NCBI GenBank assembly: GCA_963573385.1
Contig: CAUYLG010071518.1
Span: 1-64,000 of the forward strand
From: Cacajao melanocephalus
Lineage: Eukaryota > Chordata > Mammalia > Primates > Pitheciidae
Direction: 5' to 3'
Length of the DNA: 64,000 bases
Shown: piece after piece, positions 21,700-36,123 of the stretch
Layout: the number at the start of each line of letters is the position of its first letter
How positions within the stretch are numbered: position 1 is the stretch's first letter
Made by a program: the position numbers and the translations under genes
Notes under the pieces: model-generated
Databases searched by the model: none
What the model was told of the DNA's origin: nothing
Seen by the model: the letters and a program-made list of their open reading frames with translations, nothing else

Positions 21700-21871
21700 T
21701 TTTGTTGGTTTGTTTATGTTTGAGATGGAGTCTCCCTTTGTCACCCAGGCTGCAGTGCAGTAGCGAGATCTCGGCTCACTACAACCCCTACCTCCAGGGT
21801 TCAAGCAATTCTCTTGCCTCAGTCTCCTGAGTAGCTGATAGATACTACGGGCGTGTGCCACCACACCTGGC
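21700..21871 (-). mobile_element. Right-arm-only antisense Alu
   Basis: Only the Alu right arm is present, yet a 14-bp target duplication ctctgttgaatctt (21,686 and 21,872) brackets it. This marks a 5'-truncated insertion. Confidence 0.9.
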
Positions 21872-22079
21872 CTCTGTTGAATCTTAAACTAAAAAATGAA
21901 AACTTGTATTTTGTATGTCTTTGAGGTTTTAAAATTTTATTTTTCTGGTAATTTATTTTTTTTACTTTTTACAACAGTATCCACCTGCAACAGTTGGACA
22001 ATTTTAAAAACCAGTACCTTAGCACTCTGAGAGGCACTGGGTTGCCACAGAGAGAATCGTTGTCTAAACTGAGGCAGGT

Positions 22080-22200
22080 GGTCAGGCGCAGTGGCTCACG
22101 TCTGGAATCCCGGCACTTTGGGAGGCCAAGGCAGCAGATCGCTTGAGCCCAGGAGTTTGAGACCAGCCTGGACAACATAGCAAAACCCAGTCTCTATTTA
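22080..22200 (+). mobile_element. Sense Alu left arm
   Basis: The left arm ends at cagtctctatttaag and there is no right arm. Confidence 0.85.
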
Positions 22201-22640
22201 AGTAAAGGAGAATTTAAAGAAAAAATCAGCTGTGGCAAGTGCTCCATGTTTGGTGTAGGAACGAATTCATCACTAAAGGAATGACTGTATGAGTGTGAGC
22301 GAATCAGCCACATGAAGAAAAATGCCCAGAATCCAGGTTTCTCATTTAGAGCCATTCAAAGGGTGAGAGCTTAGGACGTCAAGTTCACGGCCAGACTTGA
22401 TAAGCACATCACTAAAGCTGCACGCTCCTGTTCTAAAGATGGAAGTGGGAGACCTTTCTCCCCCAAGTCATAGAACTGATCAACAAAGACAAAATACCAA
22501 AAAGAGCCACATATAAACAACAAGCAATATTTACTGCTCGCGATTTTAAAACTCAGACTAGGTTAGTAGACTAAGATAAACATTTTCCTTACCATTTTTA
22601 CCAAGTAGCAGGAAACACAGCCCATATGCACGAACATCCT
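22201..22640. other. Intergenic unique sequence
   Basis: No gene or repeat that I can name. Confidence 0.4.
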
Positions 22641-22654
22641 ATTTTAAGGACTGC

Positions 22655-22923
22655 TGTTTTTTGGTTTTTGTTTTGAGACAGGGTCTCACTGGAGTGTAGT
22701 GGTACTGCCATGGTTCACTGCAGCCTCAAACTCCCAGGCTCAAGCAATCCTCCCATCTCAGCCTCCTGAGTAGCTGGGACTACAGTCGAATGCCACCACA
22801 CCTGGCTAATTTTTTAATTTTTTGTAGAGACAGGGTCTTGCTGTGTTGCCCAGTCTGGTCTCGAACTCCTGTCTCAGCCTCCCAAAGTATTGAGATTACA
22901 GGTGTGAGCCACCACATCCAGCC
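22655..22923 (-). mobile_element. Antisense Alu
   Basis: Slightly shortened in both arms. Confidence 0.92.
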
Positions 22924-22958
22924 AAGTACTACTGTTCTAAGTGGAGGCTTTTGAACAC

Positions 22959-23014
22959 ACTTACCCCAGAATGATGAAACTGAGGAGCGAGCAGAATTTA
23001 GCCCTAGGGCACAA
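22959..23014. repeat. 56-bp sequence, duplicated at 24,078
   Basis: This unique-looking block matches 24,078-24,133 at 52 of 56 positions with sharp ends. It lies in non-repeat sequence here, so it is probably the parental copy. Confidence 0.9.
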
Positions 23015-23109
23015 GTTCCTCAAGTCTACCTTGAAGTGCTTCAACTGTGCGGGAAACACCTTCCACCTAAAGTTGCTGCCTCTAAACAGGAGCAAAGACT
23101 CCTCACTCA

Positions 23110-23646
<537 letters not shown>

Positions 23647-23689
23647 TGCTGGTGGAATTCTGATTTTTCTCTTTTTCCTGTTTTTGTTT

Positions 23690-23995
23690 GTTTGTTTGTT
23701 TTGTGTTGTGTTGTGTTTTTTGAAACAGAGTCTCACTGTGTTGTCCAGGCTGGAGTGCAGTGGTACAAACTCACTATAGCCTCAACCTGCTGGGCTTAAG
23801 TGATCCTCCTTCCTCAGCCCCCAGTTAGCTGGGACTAAAGGTATGCAACACCATGCTTGGCTAATTTTTGTATTTTTTGTAGGGATGAAATTTCGCCATG
23901 TTGCCCAAGATGGTCTCAAACTCCTAAACTCAAGCAATCCTCCCTCCTTGGCCTCCCAAAGTGCTGGGATTCCAGCTGAGCCACCGCACCCAGCT
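23690..23995 (-). mobile_element. Antisense Alu
   Basis: The flanks share ggtRgaattct (about 23,650 and 23,997). Confidence 0.9.
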
Positions 23996-24049
23996 TGGTA
24001 GAATTCTTGGTACAACTCTCTGAGTAGCTACTCTCAGTGTCTTATTCTA

Positions 24050-24422
<373 letters not shown>

Positions 24423-24437
24423 CAGCGTCTCATTTTA

Positions 24438-25069
24438 GAGAGCTGGAAAGGCAAGGTCCCCCTTCCAAGCTCTCCCAGCTCAGAGAGGCTCCCTGCTGTG
24501 CTCCTATCACCCCATTTTGTGAGTTTCATGCTCTAGGCTGCCTGGTTCTTGTCCTCCCTGTGTTTCTCAGCCTCAAACCGTGGGCATCCACTCTGGCCGG
24601 CTTTGTTGTTGTTCTCAAGCTTCTGTCATCATTGGTATAATTTTACATCAACTTGGCATTCCTTTAAATTTCAAAAAAATATGTTCACTTCTTAAATATC
24701 TCCTGAGGGAGAAAAGAGTTCTATGAATGATTTCGTTCTCCCTGCTTCTTGTTGAACTTAAAAAGGCGAAGTCACTGGATCCCTGTTAACAAGTTGGGTT
24801 GTTTGTTGTTTTTTTTCATTTTGGAAACTCTTCTCCATGGTTAACCACTCTTCCTCCTCCTTAAAAAATCCCATGAGGAATTCTGATCAGACGCTGGGGT
24901 TGCGGGGCAGATCCTGGGAGCATATTATGTTTCTAGAAGGCTCCTGGAAGCCAACAAGCCTTGCAACCTGACTCTCCACTGACTTTTTACCTGTAGGATT
25001 ATCTCAGGACAGGAGGAAAAACACACAGGCATGCTTTCTGGTCCCAAAGAAAATGATATATTTCATAAA
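24438..25069. other. Intergenic unique sequence
   Basis: No gene or repeat is recognised. Confidence 0.45.
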
Positions 25070-25081
25070 GGAAGAAAGAGT

Positions 25082-25370
25082 TTTTTGTTTTGTTTTGTTC
25101 TGAGACCAAGTCTCGCTCTGTTGCCCAGGCTGGAGTGCAGTGGCACGATCTCAGCTCATTGCAACCTCCGCCTCCCTGGGTTCAAGTGATTCTCCTGTCT
25201 CAGCCTCCCGAGTGGCTGAGACTACGGACGTGTGCCACCATGCCTGACTAATTTTTGTATTTTTAGTAGAGATGGGGTTAGGTAGAATGGTCTTGATCTC
25301 CTGACCTTGTGATTCACCCACCCTGGCCTCCCAAAGTGTTGGGATTACAGGTGTGAGCCACTACGCCTGG
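25082..25370 (-). mobile_element. Antisense Alu
   Basis: The target duplication ggaagaaagagt is in both flanks (about 25,071 and 25,371). Confidence 0.93.
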
Positions 25371-25429
25371 TGGAAGAAAGAGTCTTAAACCAATAATTGA
25401 AATCATTTGACCATAAAAAAGGCAATATA

Positions 25430-25690
25430 AAAGGGTGAGGACTCTGGAACCCAACTGCTCGAATTTGAGTACCACCAGCTCTGCCACTTATCTGTGTGAC
25501 GCTGGTCAAGCTCTTTAATGTCTCTGTCCCTTTACTTCCACATCTGTAAATTGAGGATGATAACAGTACCTAAATCCATACGTTTTGATGAAGATAAAAT
25601 AGGGTTTGCAAGGGACTGGAAGGTTTCCTGGGACTCTCAGGACTGAAACTGGGAAAGTCATAAGCAAACTGGTATGTGCCCAACACCTTA
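25430..25690 (-). repeat. MIR fragment
   Basis: ggactctggaacccaactgc, ctctgccacttatctgtgtgac and catctgtaaattgaggatga match antisense MIR. Confidence 0.75.
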
Positions 25691-26000
<310 letters not shown>

Positions 26001-26059
26001 AGATGAAATGAGAGTGTATATGTACCTTTACTCATCTATTTTTAATTTTAAAATAATTT

Positions 26060-26185
26060 TTTATTAATTAAGATATGGTCTCACTGTGTTTCTCAGACTC
26101 CTCATGAACCCCTAGGCTCAAGGAATCCTTCCACCTTGGCCTCTGAAAGTGCTGGGATTACAAGCATGAGCCACCAAGCCCAGCC
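26060..26185 (-). mobile_element. Fossil left Alu monomer (FLAM-like)
   Basis: Diverged left arm only, ending caagcccagcc. Confidence 0.8.
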
Positions 26186-26218
26186 TACATGTACCTTTAG
26201 AAACAACACCTGCACTTT

Positions 26219-26513
26219 TATTTTTTCTTTTCTGAGTCGGAGTCTCGTGCTGTCACCCGGGCTGGAGTACAATGGTGTGATCTGAGCTCACTGTAAACTC
26301 CATCTCTTGGATTCAAGCTATTCTCTTCTCTCAGCCTCCCAAGTAGCTGGGATTACAGGTGCCCACCACCACACCCAGCTAATTTTTTGTATTTTTAGTA
26401 GCGATGGGGTTTCACTGTGCTGGCCAAGCTGGTCTCGCTCTCCTGACCTCATGATCTGCCCGCTTTGGCCTCCCAAAGTGGTGAGATTACAGGCGTGAGC
26501 CACCGGCCCGGCC
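26219..26513 (-). mobile_element. Antisense Alu
   Basis: The flanks aacacctgcactttta and aacaccagcacatttta match as a target duplication. Confidence 0.93.
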
Positions 26514-26894
26514 AACACCAGCACATTTTAATCCTCCTTCATCTTTTCTGTTTTATTCCTGGCTGCCTCCAGTCATCATTGATTCCTTGCCATTTGTCAC
26601 TGTGGTCCTCATTTCCTCAAATGATATGCCTTTTATTCCTATCACTACACTGACTTGCTTCCAAAAGTTCCAAATACATGTTCTGTCCAGTCGCGGGACA
26701 GCCGTTTAAAGAATGTATTAAGCGCCAGCCAAAGAGCTTTTCCAAACTCCCTTCAGGCTTTTCTTCCTCCTCAATTTTCAGGAGACAGATAACTTAAAGG
26801 TTAAAATGGGGATGATAGTAACTTCCTCCCCTTGTGTGAATGCCCACGATGGTTTCTGCTTATCTGTCCACTCCTTCTCTGTCTCTTAATAGCT

Positions 26895-27200
26895 GAAGAG
26901 CCTGGTGCAATGGCTCCTGCCTGTAACCCCAGCACTGTAGGAGGCAGAGGCAGGAGGATCACTTGAGCCCCCAAGCTGAGGCCAGCCTGGGCACATAGTG
27001 AGACTGCATCTCTACAAATAAATAAAATTAGCTGGACATGGTGGCACATGCCTGGGGTCCTAGCTACTTGGGGGGCTGAGGCGAGAGGATGGCTTGGGGC
27101 TAGGGTGTCGAGGCTGCAGTGAGCCGTGATTGCGCCACAGCACTCCAGTCTGGGCAACAGAGTGAGACTCTGTCTCTAAAAGAAACAAACAACAAAAAAA
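26895..27200 (+). mobile_element. Sense Alu, old type
   Basis: Diverged Alu ending in an A/AAC-rich tail. Confidence 0.9.
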
Positions 27201-27230
27201 CCCAAATAGTTGAATCATGTGAATTATAGT

Positions 27231-27520
27231 GACAATTTTTTGAGAGCTTACTATGTGTAATACTAGGTACTGAATCAAACTCCTTATAAATATCTCATTG
27301 GATCCTTATGAAAAATCCAAGGGATAGGTACCATTATTATCCCCATTTTACAGATGAAGAAACTGAGTCAGGGAGGCCAGCTCACTTCCCCTGTTTCCCC
27401 ATTTACAGATGAAGAAACTGAGTCAGGGAGGCCAGCTCACCTCCCCAGTGGCAGAACCCAAGTATGACTTGAACCCAAGTATGACTCCAGAGTCCTTGCT
27501 CCAAGCATTTCACTATTCTG
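27231..27520 (+). repeat. MIR SINE with internal 56-bp tandem duplication
   Basis: MIR hallmarks are present: cattattatccccattttacagatgaag and actgag(t)ca. The segment from ccccattttacagatgaagaa to the next ccccatt is duplicated at 27,341 and 27,397, almost without change. A second small direct repeat (cccaagtatgact) is at about 27,458 and 27,474. Confidence 0.8.
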
Positions 27521-27752
27521 TTTCCTCTTCCTTCTCCTGCCTCAACTGTGCTTTCTGGCCAACGTTCTGCCTTGATGACAAGGCCCTGAGCAGGAAGCCT
27601 CACCTCTTCAAGCCTCAGTCTGCCTTTTTTTTTTTTGAACAACAGAAACATGGTATATTAACCACGTTTTTTTTTTAACAATAGAAACATGTAAGGATGG
27701 AATGCTTGTGAAATGTAGAGCATGGTGTTAGCAGCCACTGTGATCATTACTA

Positions 27753-28205
<453 letters not shown>

Positions 28206-28268
28206 TAAATTAAAATGAGGTCACTAGAGTAAGTCCTAAATCCAATCACTGATGCCCTTATAAAAATA

Positions 28269-28286
28269 GACACACACACACACACG
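28269..28286. repeat. (CA)n microsatellite in MLT1
   Basis: About nine CA units at the natural acac-rich position of the LTR. Confidence 0.9.
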
Positions 28287-28546
28287 GAAAATACCACGTG
28301 ATGCATGTGATGATGGAGGCAGAGATTAGAGTGATTCAGCTGCCAGTCAAGGAACTGTAGTGATTGCTGGCAGACACAGAGGCTGAGAGAGAGGCATGAA
28401 ACAGCCTGTCCCTCAGAGCCTCCAGAAGGAGCCAACCTTGCCAATACCTAGATTTCAGACCTCTAGCCTCCAGAACTGTGAGACAGCAAACTTTTCCTGT
28501 GTTAAGCCACCGAGCGTGTGGTACTTTGTGAACAAATACAGCTCCT

Positions 28547-28855
<309 letters not shown>

Positions 28856-28859
28856 AGCA

Positions 28860-29030
28860 AATACAATTCCCTTCCACCTCCTAAGTCCAGACCTTTGCAT
28901 TCTGTGCAAGGTCCTCTTCCAGTGGCCTCTTCAAATGCAGGCCTGCCTGCAACTCTCTTTCCTCAAATCTGTCTTAGCACACCAATTTCTGACTCCCAGG
29001 TCAAAAACCTGTGAGGACACCTAAATACTT
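28860..29030. repeat. Probable L2 remnant
   Basis: Pyrimidine-rich sequence of L2 3'-end type (cttccagtggcctcttcaaa...). Weak support. Confidence 0.4.
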
Positions 29031-29034
29031 ACAT

Positions 29035-29520
29035 CAGTATTTCCTAAACTTGCTTGAGGTAAGGATCGCCAGAATGATAATCCAAATTACAGGTTCCCAG
29101 CTGGGCGCGGTGGCTCACATCTGTAATTCTAGTACTTCGGGAGGCCAAGGCAGGTGGAACACTTGAGCCCACGGGTTTGAGACCAGCCTAGGCACCATAG
29201 TGAAACCCCACCTGTACAAAAAATACAAAATATTAGCTGGGCATGGAGGTGCATACCTGTTGTCCTAGCTACTCAGGAGGCTGAGGTAGGAGGATTCCTT
29301 GAGCCTGGGAGGGCGAGACTGCAGTGAGTAGTGATTGTGCAACTGTACTCCAGCCTGGACGACAGAGTGAGACCTTGTCTCAAATAATAATAATAATTAC
29401 AGGCTTCCTGGGCCCCACTCCAGACTACCAGACGTGAGATCGCAGAAGCCGCACTTGAAATCTGCATTTTTAATAAGCACCCAAGACAATTATTTTCCTT
29501 AGGCACATTTGGGACACTCA
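29035..29520. mobile_element. MER5-like hAT DNA transposon, split by an Alu
   Basis: Outside the Alu at 29,100-29,398 the sequence runs tttcctaaacttgcttgagg ... cttcctgggccccactccagac ... gaaatctgcatttttaataag, which is MER5-type. The Alu flanks share aattacaggNttcc. Confidence 0.65.
29100..29398 (+). mobile_element. Sense Alu in MER5-like element
   Basis: Full-length with an (ATA)n-type tail. Confidence 0.92.
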
Positions 29521-30067
<547 letters not shown>

Positions 30068-30189
30068 GCCACAGATCTTAAAGCTATTTCTAATTGTTCT
30101 GAGATGGCTTCTCAATGACCTCAAAATAAAACAAAAAACTCCTTGTCATGGGCTGCAAGAGGCTGCATAATCTGGCCACGCTTAGTCTC

Positions 30190-30885
<696 letters not shown>

Positions 30886-31117
30886 TTAATTCTTCAAACA
30901 TACCGAGATGTTCCCTGCCTGGATCCTAGGCACCTGCTGTTCTCTCTGCCTGGAAAGAACCCCACCACCACTTTACAATATTTAGATATCACCTTCTCAG
31001 AGCTTTTCACACAACCCGTCCTAAGCAGAACACGTGTGCACACATGCAACACCCACACTTGCTCCATTCATTTCAGTCACGGATCAGTAGCCAACATTTA
31101 AAAATTAGGAAGTTTCA

Positions 31118-31477
<360 letters not shown>

Positions 31478-31599
31478 TCCAGTCTCTCTTAAAGCATCAG
31501 GTCGCCCACTACAAAGCCCCCCTTCCCACACAGCCACAGCCATATGGACTGGAGGTGACTCCTTCTTGTGATGCGGAAGCTCTGGTTCCCTGCAGTCCC

Positions 31600-32250
31600 C
31601 ACCCAGCCTCTCCTTCCACCCCACATTGGTGTACTTGCTGATTGTCTGTCACCCTTGTAGCCCCAGCATCTAGCCTGGGCCTGGCTCTTAGCTAGACCTC
31701 AATAAATATGTGCTGAATGAATGAAAAAATACATGAATGGATGTCCTCCCTCCTCCCTAAGCCCCCCAGGCTACACCACTCATTTGGCCATTTAATCATA
31801 GCCTTCCTTGCAAGACTCATTAATTTGCTGCCCCACAGCCTGCCTCCTCAGTAGATCTTATTAAAACACAAATCTGATTCTTTCATTCCCCAGTTTTAAA
31901 CATGTGGAGTCTCCCAGCATAAACTCCACACCATGGCCTCCGAGGCCCTTCTCAATCTGTTTCCCACCTACATTTCCAGTCCCGATCTCCAGAGAGGGCC
32001 CCCACCCAGCGCGCACCCACGCCCTACTCGCCAGCTGGGGAATACACCATGTTCCTTCCCTTCCCCCACACCACTGCCTGTGAAGCTCCGTCTCCTGGAA
32101 TGCCTCCTCCCTGCCATGCCTCTAGCAAACTCCTACTCATTCTTCAACCCTAGCGCTAAGTCACTTCACCCGTGAAACACTCCAGACCCCCCCGCCCTGG
32201 AGCTGACTTAGTCATTCTCTCTCTTCTGCTCCCACTCCTCTCCTTTCATC
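31600..32250. repeat. L2 LINE 3' region
   Basis: 31,660-31,725 (cctagcctgggcctggc ... ctcaataaatatgtgctgaatg) and 31,740-32,250 (caccatggcctccgaggcccttc, ctcctactcattcttcaaccc) are L2-type. This explains the open stretch at 31,933-32,175, which I do not regard as a gene. Confidence 0.65.
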
Positions 32251-32269
32251 TCCTGGCCTCAGCACTGAG

Positions 32270-32350
32270 TAATAGCTTAAAATAGCAGCTGGTGCTTTCT
32301 GAGCCCTGCTGTGTGCCAGGCACCAAGTGAGCTTTATCTCCGTTAATCCT
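32270..32350 (+). repeat. MIR fragment
   Basis: ctgctgtgtgccaggcacc and ctccgttaatcctcac are MIR core and 3' strings. Confidence 0.65.
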
Positions 32351-32636
32351 CACGCCCATCCTGAGTCCCAGCCCCCTAAACCTGGAGAAACACAAAGCTC
32401 ATTTTCTTGCCTCCAACGTCCCAGAGAAACCATCCTGCTACCCTGTTTTAAATTTGCTTTCTCCCTCCACTCCTCACTCCACCACCTACCCATCTCCACT
32501 TCCCAGCTTTATTTTTCTCCGTGGCTCTTATCACTTACACACCATATACTTAAATTCATTTATTTGCAAATGTCAGCTCCAGGATTTTGTCTTTTTTTTA
32601 AACTACAATTTCCTTAACATCTGGAATAGTACCTGG

Positions 32637-32955
32637 GGCCAGGTGCAGTGGCTTGTGCCTGTAACCCCAATCCCAACACATTGGGAGGCTAAGGTGGGAG
32701 GCTTGCTTGAGTCCAGGAGTTTGAGAACAGCCTGGGCAACATAGTGAGACCCTGTCTTTACAAAAATTAAAAAATTAGCCAGGAGTGATGGTGCGCAGCT
32801 GTAGTCCCAGCTACTTGTGAGGCTGGAAACTTTGCTGGAGGTGGGAGGATCACTTGAACCTGGGAGGCAGAGATTGTAGTGAGTTGCAATCACACAATCT
32901 AGCCTGGGCAACAAGGTGAGGTTCTGTTTCAAAAAAAAAGAAAAAAGAAAAAAAT
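32637..32955 (+). mobile_element. Sense Alu
   Basis: Old-type Alu with an A/GA tail; the flanks share agtacctgg. Confidence 0.9.
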
Positions 32956-33004
32956 AGACCAGTACCTGGCACATAATAGGTACTCAATCAGTAATAACAA
33001 TAGT

Positions 33005-33147
33005 TTTTTTAAAAAAAAAAACCAAGAATAGAGACGACGTCTCATTATGTTTCCGAGGCTGGTCTCGAACTTGTGAGCTGAAGAAATCCTCATGCCTAGG
33101 CTTCCCAAAGAGCTAGGAAACAGGTGTGAACCATCACACCCAGCCTT
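33005..33147 (-). mobile_element. Fossil left Alu monomer (FLAM-like)
   Basis: Diverged left arm only, ending cacacccagcc. Confidence 0.8.
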
Positions 33148-33639
33148 AATCAATAATTATTAAATCAAAGAAGGTAAACTATTACTATCTTCATTTCACC
33201 CTGAGGAAAGAGAGATTGAGACAAGTGTCCAGCGTTCCACAGCGGGGTGGTGGCAGAACCACATGTGACCCCTGAATGGTCAAGTCTAGTGCCTACCTCC
33301 TTAGCTGCAGTGTCCACCATCTCTAGGGGAGTTTGTGGTTCCCTCTCCAAGGGTGTGACTTCTCAGCTCAACTGTGAGCTCCTTGGAGGCAAGCACTCTG
33401 TCACATTCACATCTGTTTCCTTGCCTGATCCATGATAAGTGTTCTGGAAACATTTGCTGGAGCAGTCTGTCCGAGGAGAGCGCAGTGCTCAATGGCAGGA
33501 ATCAATCACGGTGTCATTCTTTCCTTGTGATTTTCCTTTATCCCCATGTACAATGTTATATATACAGTTGGGGCTCATTACATGCCTGCTACATTAATGA
33601 ATTATTTTATGACAGTAGGTAATAAAAATAATTAGACGA
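33148..33639. other. Intergenic unique sequence
   Basis: No gene or repeat is recognised with confidence. Confidence 0.4.
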
Positions 33640-34195
<556 letters not shown>

Positions 34196-34329
34196 GGATG
34201 TCTACTGAAAGGTTACCTGGTGTGAAAACAAAAAGAAGTGTTTATTTATTACACATTTTCATTCTATTTCAAGGAATTCCTTTCAAAGGCTTTGGTAGAC
34301 AACATTATTTGCTAAATGAAACCCACTAC

Positions 34330-34510
34330 TATCTGTACCAGACTTGATGGTTTGCAGAGCAGTTTCATGTATAGTTTCTCATCTGAGCCCTGCAACAATC
34401 TGGTGAGGTAAGCATTGCTGTCTACTTTCTTTTATAGAGGAACAGAGGAGAAATCTGAGGCTCTCAGTGGTTAAGGGAACAGGGTCAAGGTCACCCAGAC
34501 AGCAAGGAGC
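34330..34510 (+). repeat. MIR fragment
   Basis: catctgagccctgcaacaatc ... gaggtaagcattg ... ggtcaaggtcacccagacagc follow sense MIR. Confidence 0.7.
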
Positions 34511-35867
34511 AGAGCAACCACTCAAACAAACATCTATCAGTTTAAAAAATAAAGATCTGAGTGCCTCCAAATATAAAGTTCTTTCATGCAACTTAAAATT
34601 AAATAAGTTAATAGAAAACAGCTTAGCCAGTTCCTGGCACCTAGTAGGTCTCTTATAAAAGTTAACTATCATTATCTTCATCAACACCTCCTGGGAAGTG
34701 GACTAGTTTGGCTAATGACTGCAACCTGTCTGTTGACCCTGATGGAAAGATTATTCTTTTTATTCTAGTTCATCCCTGGCAATGTTGAAATAATGATCAA
34801 TCTCCATTATCCCTGGAGTACCGGAGAATGTTAAGAGCTGGAAGGGGTTGTGGAGATGATCTCATCAGGTCCTGCATTTACAGATGGAGAAATTGAATCC
34901 CAGAGACGGGTCAGAAAGCAAACCCGTGGGGGACCAAGCCAAGGGCAAGGCTTAGGCACCGACCGTGCCTGGCACATACTGCCTCCTGCAACGCTGGGTT
35001 TTTACCTAAAAGGGCATCTTGCATCCTAGAGGCTACAGAAAACAATTCATTCGTCTGTCTGTGAGCACCACCACCCCAGCCCCGTGCAAAAAGCCGTACA
35101 GTATTATAAGCTATTAACCAGAAAACAGATCATGTGACTTAATTCCACCTCTGCTAAAGGGCTTAAAATGCTTCGGTGAGTAGTCTGAGATTCATAAATA
35201 TACACTTCAACTCTTTCTCAAAGAATGATTAACCAGCTCCATCAAAATTGGAACATGGGCAATCAAGGAGAGAAAGAGCTGGCAAGATAAATTTCTTGAA
35301 AAACTTTTTACCAGCATTACAGATGACTTCTTGCCCCCTCTTTTTTTTTTTTCTAAGAGTTGGAGGAAGAAGGAAAGGAAGAAGAATCATTATACAATAA
35401 TGAATTAAGAAAACTAATTGTGGAAAATTACAAACTCCACCTTACAAGGTAGATTCCAAACAACCACGACAGGGTGTTTGTAGAACTTGAAGACAGAAGG
35501 TATTGAAAAGGAGCAGAAAGCAGGAGTGTAACCTTCACTAACTTCTTTCAGGGGGTGGAGAAGCTTGACAGATACACTGTCAAGCATGATTATCTCTGGT
35601 AGCCCATTCTGGACTAAGGATCTTGTTAACCTATAATTTAGAGTGTCCATAATGTCATATGTTCACCTTCCTTCTCCCTAACCCACCGAGTATTAATTCT
35701 CCCAGGCAGAGGACTAGCTTTTCAGGACATATGTAAGTCTTGATCAGCTTTAGCTTGAGGATTTGGGGGTGGGGAGGGATGATGGAGAGAAATAAGGTTG
35801 GGGTTAGTCTTCGAATGGAAGAAACAGGAATATAAATCCTTGTCTGTGCTGATCATGCTTCTCAAGA
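34511..35867. other. Intergenic sequence with a weak MIR trace
   Basis: 34,860-34,930 (tttacagatggagaaattgaatcc) looks like another MIR end. The rest is unique sequence with no gene seen. Confidence 0.45.
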
Positions 35868-35879
35868 AAGGCTGAAATT

Positions 35880-36109
35880 TGGCTGGGCTCAGTGGCTCAC
35901 GCCTGTAATCCCAGCACTTCAGGAGACTGAGGTGGGCGGATCACGAGGTCAGGAGTTAGAGACCAGCTTGGTCAACATGGCAAAACCCTGTCTCTACTAA
36001 GAACACAAAAATTAGCCGGGCGTGGTGGGAGGTGCCTGTAATCCCAGCTACTCAGGGAGCTGAGGCAGGAGAATTGCTTGAACCTAGGCGGTGGAGATTG
36101 CAATGAGCT
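35880..36109 (+). mobile_element. Sense Alu without A-tail but with a perfect target duplication
   Basis: The Alu ends at gcaatgagct, missing the last part of the right arm and any A-tail. Even so, gaaaggctgaaatt is repeated exactly at 35,866 and 36,110. Confidence 0.9.
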
Positions 36110-36123
36110 GAAAGGCTGAAATT

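Noticed and set aside
31933..32175. 80-codon open frame
   Set aside because: Lies in an L2 remnant; no independent support.
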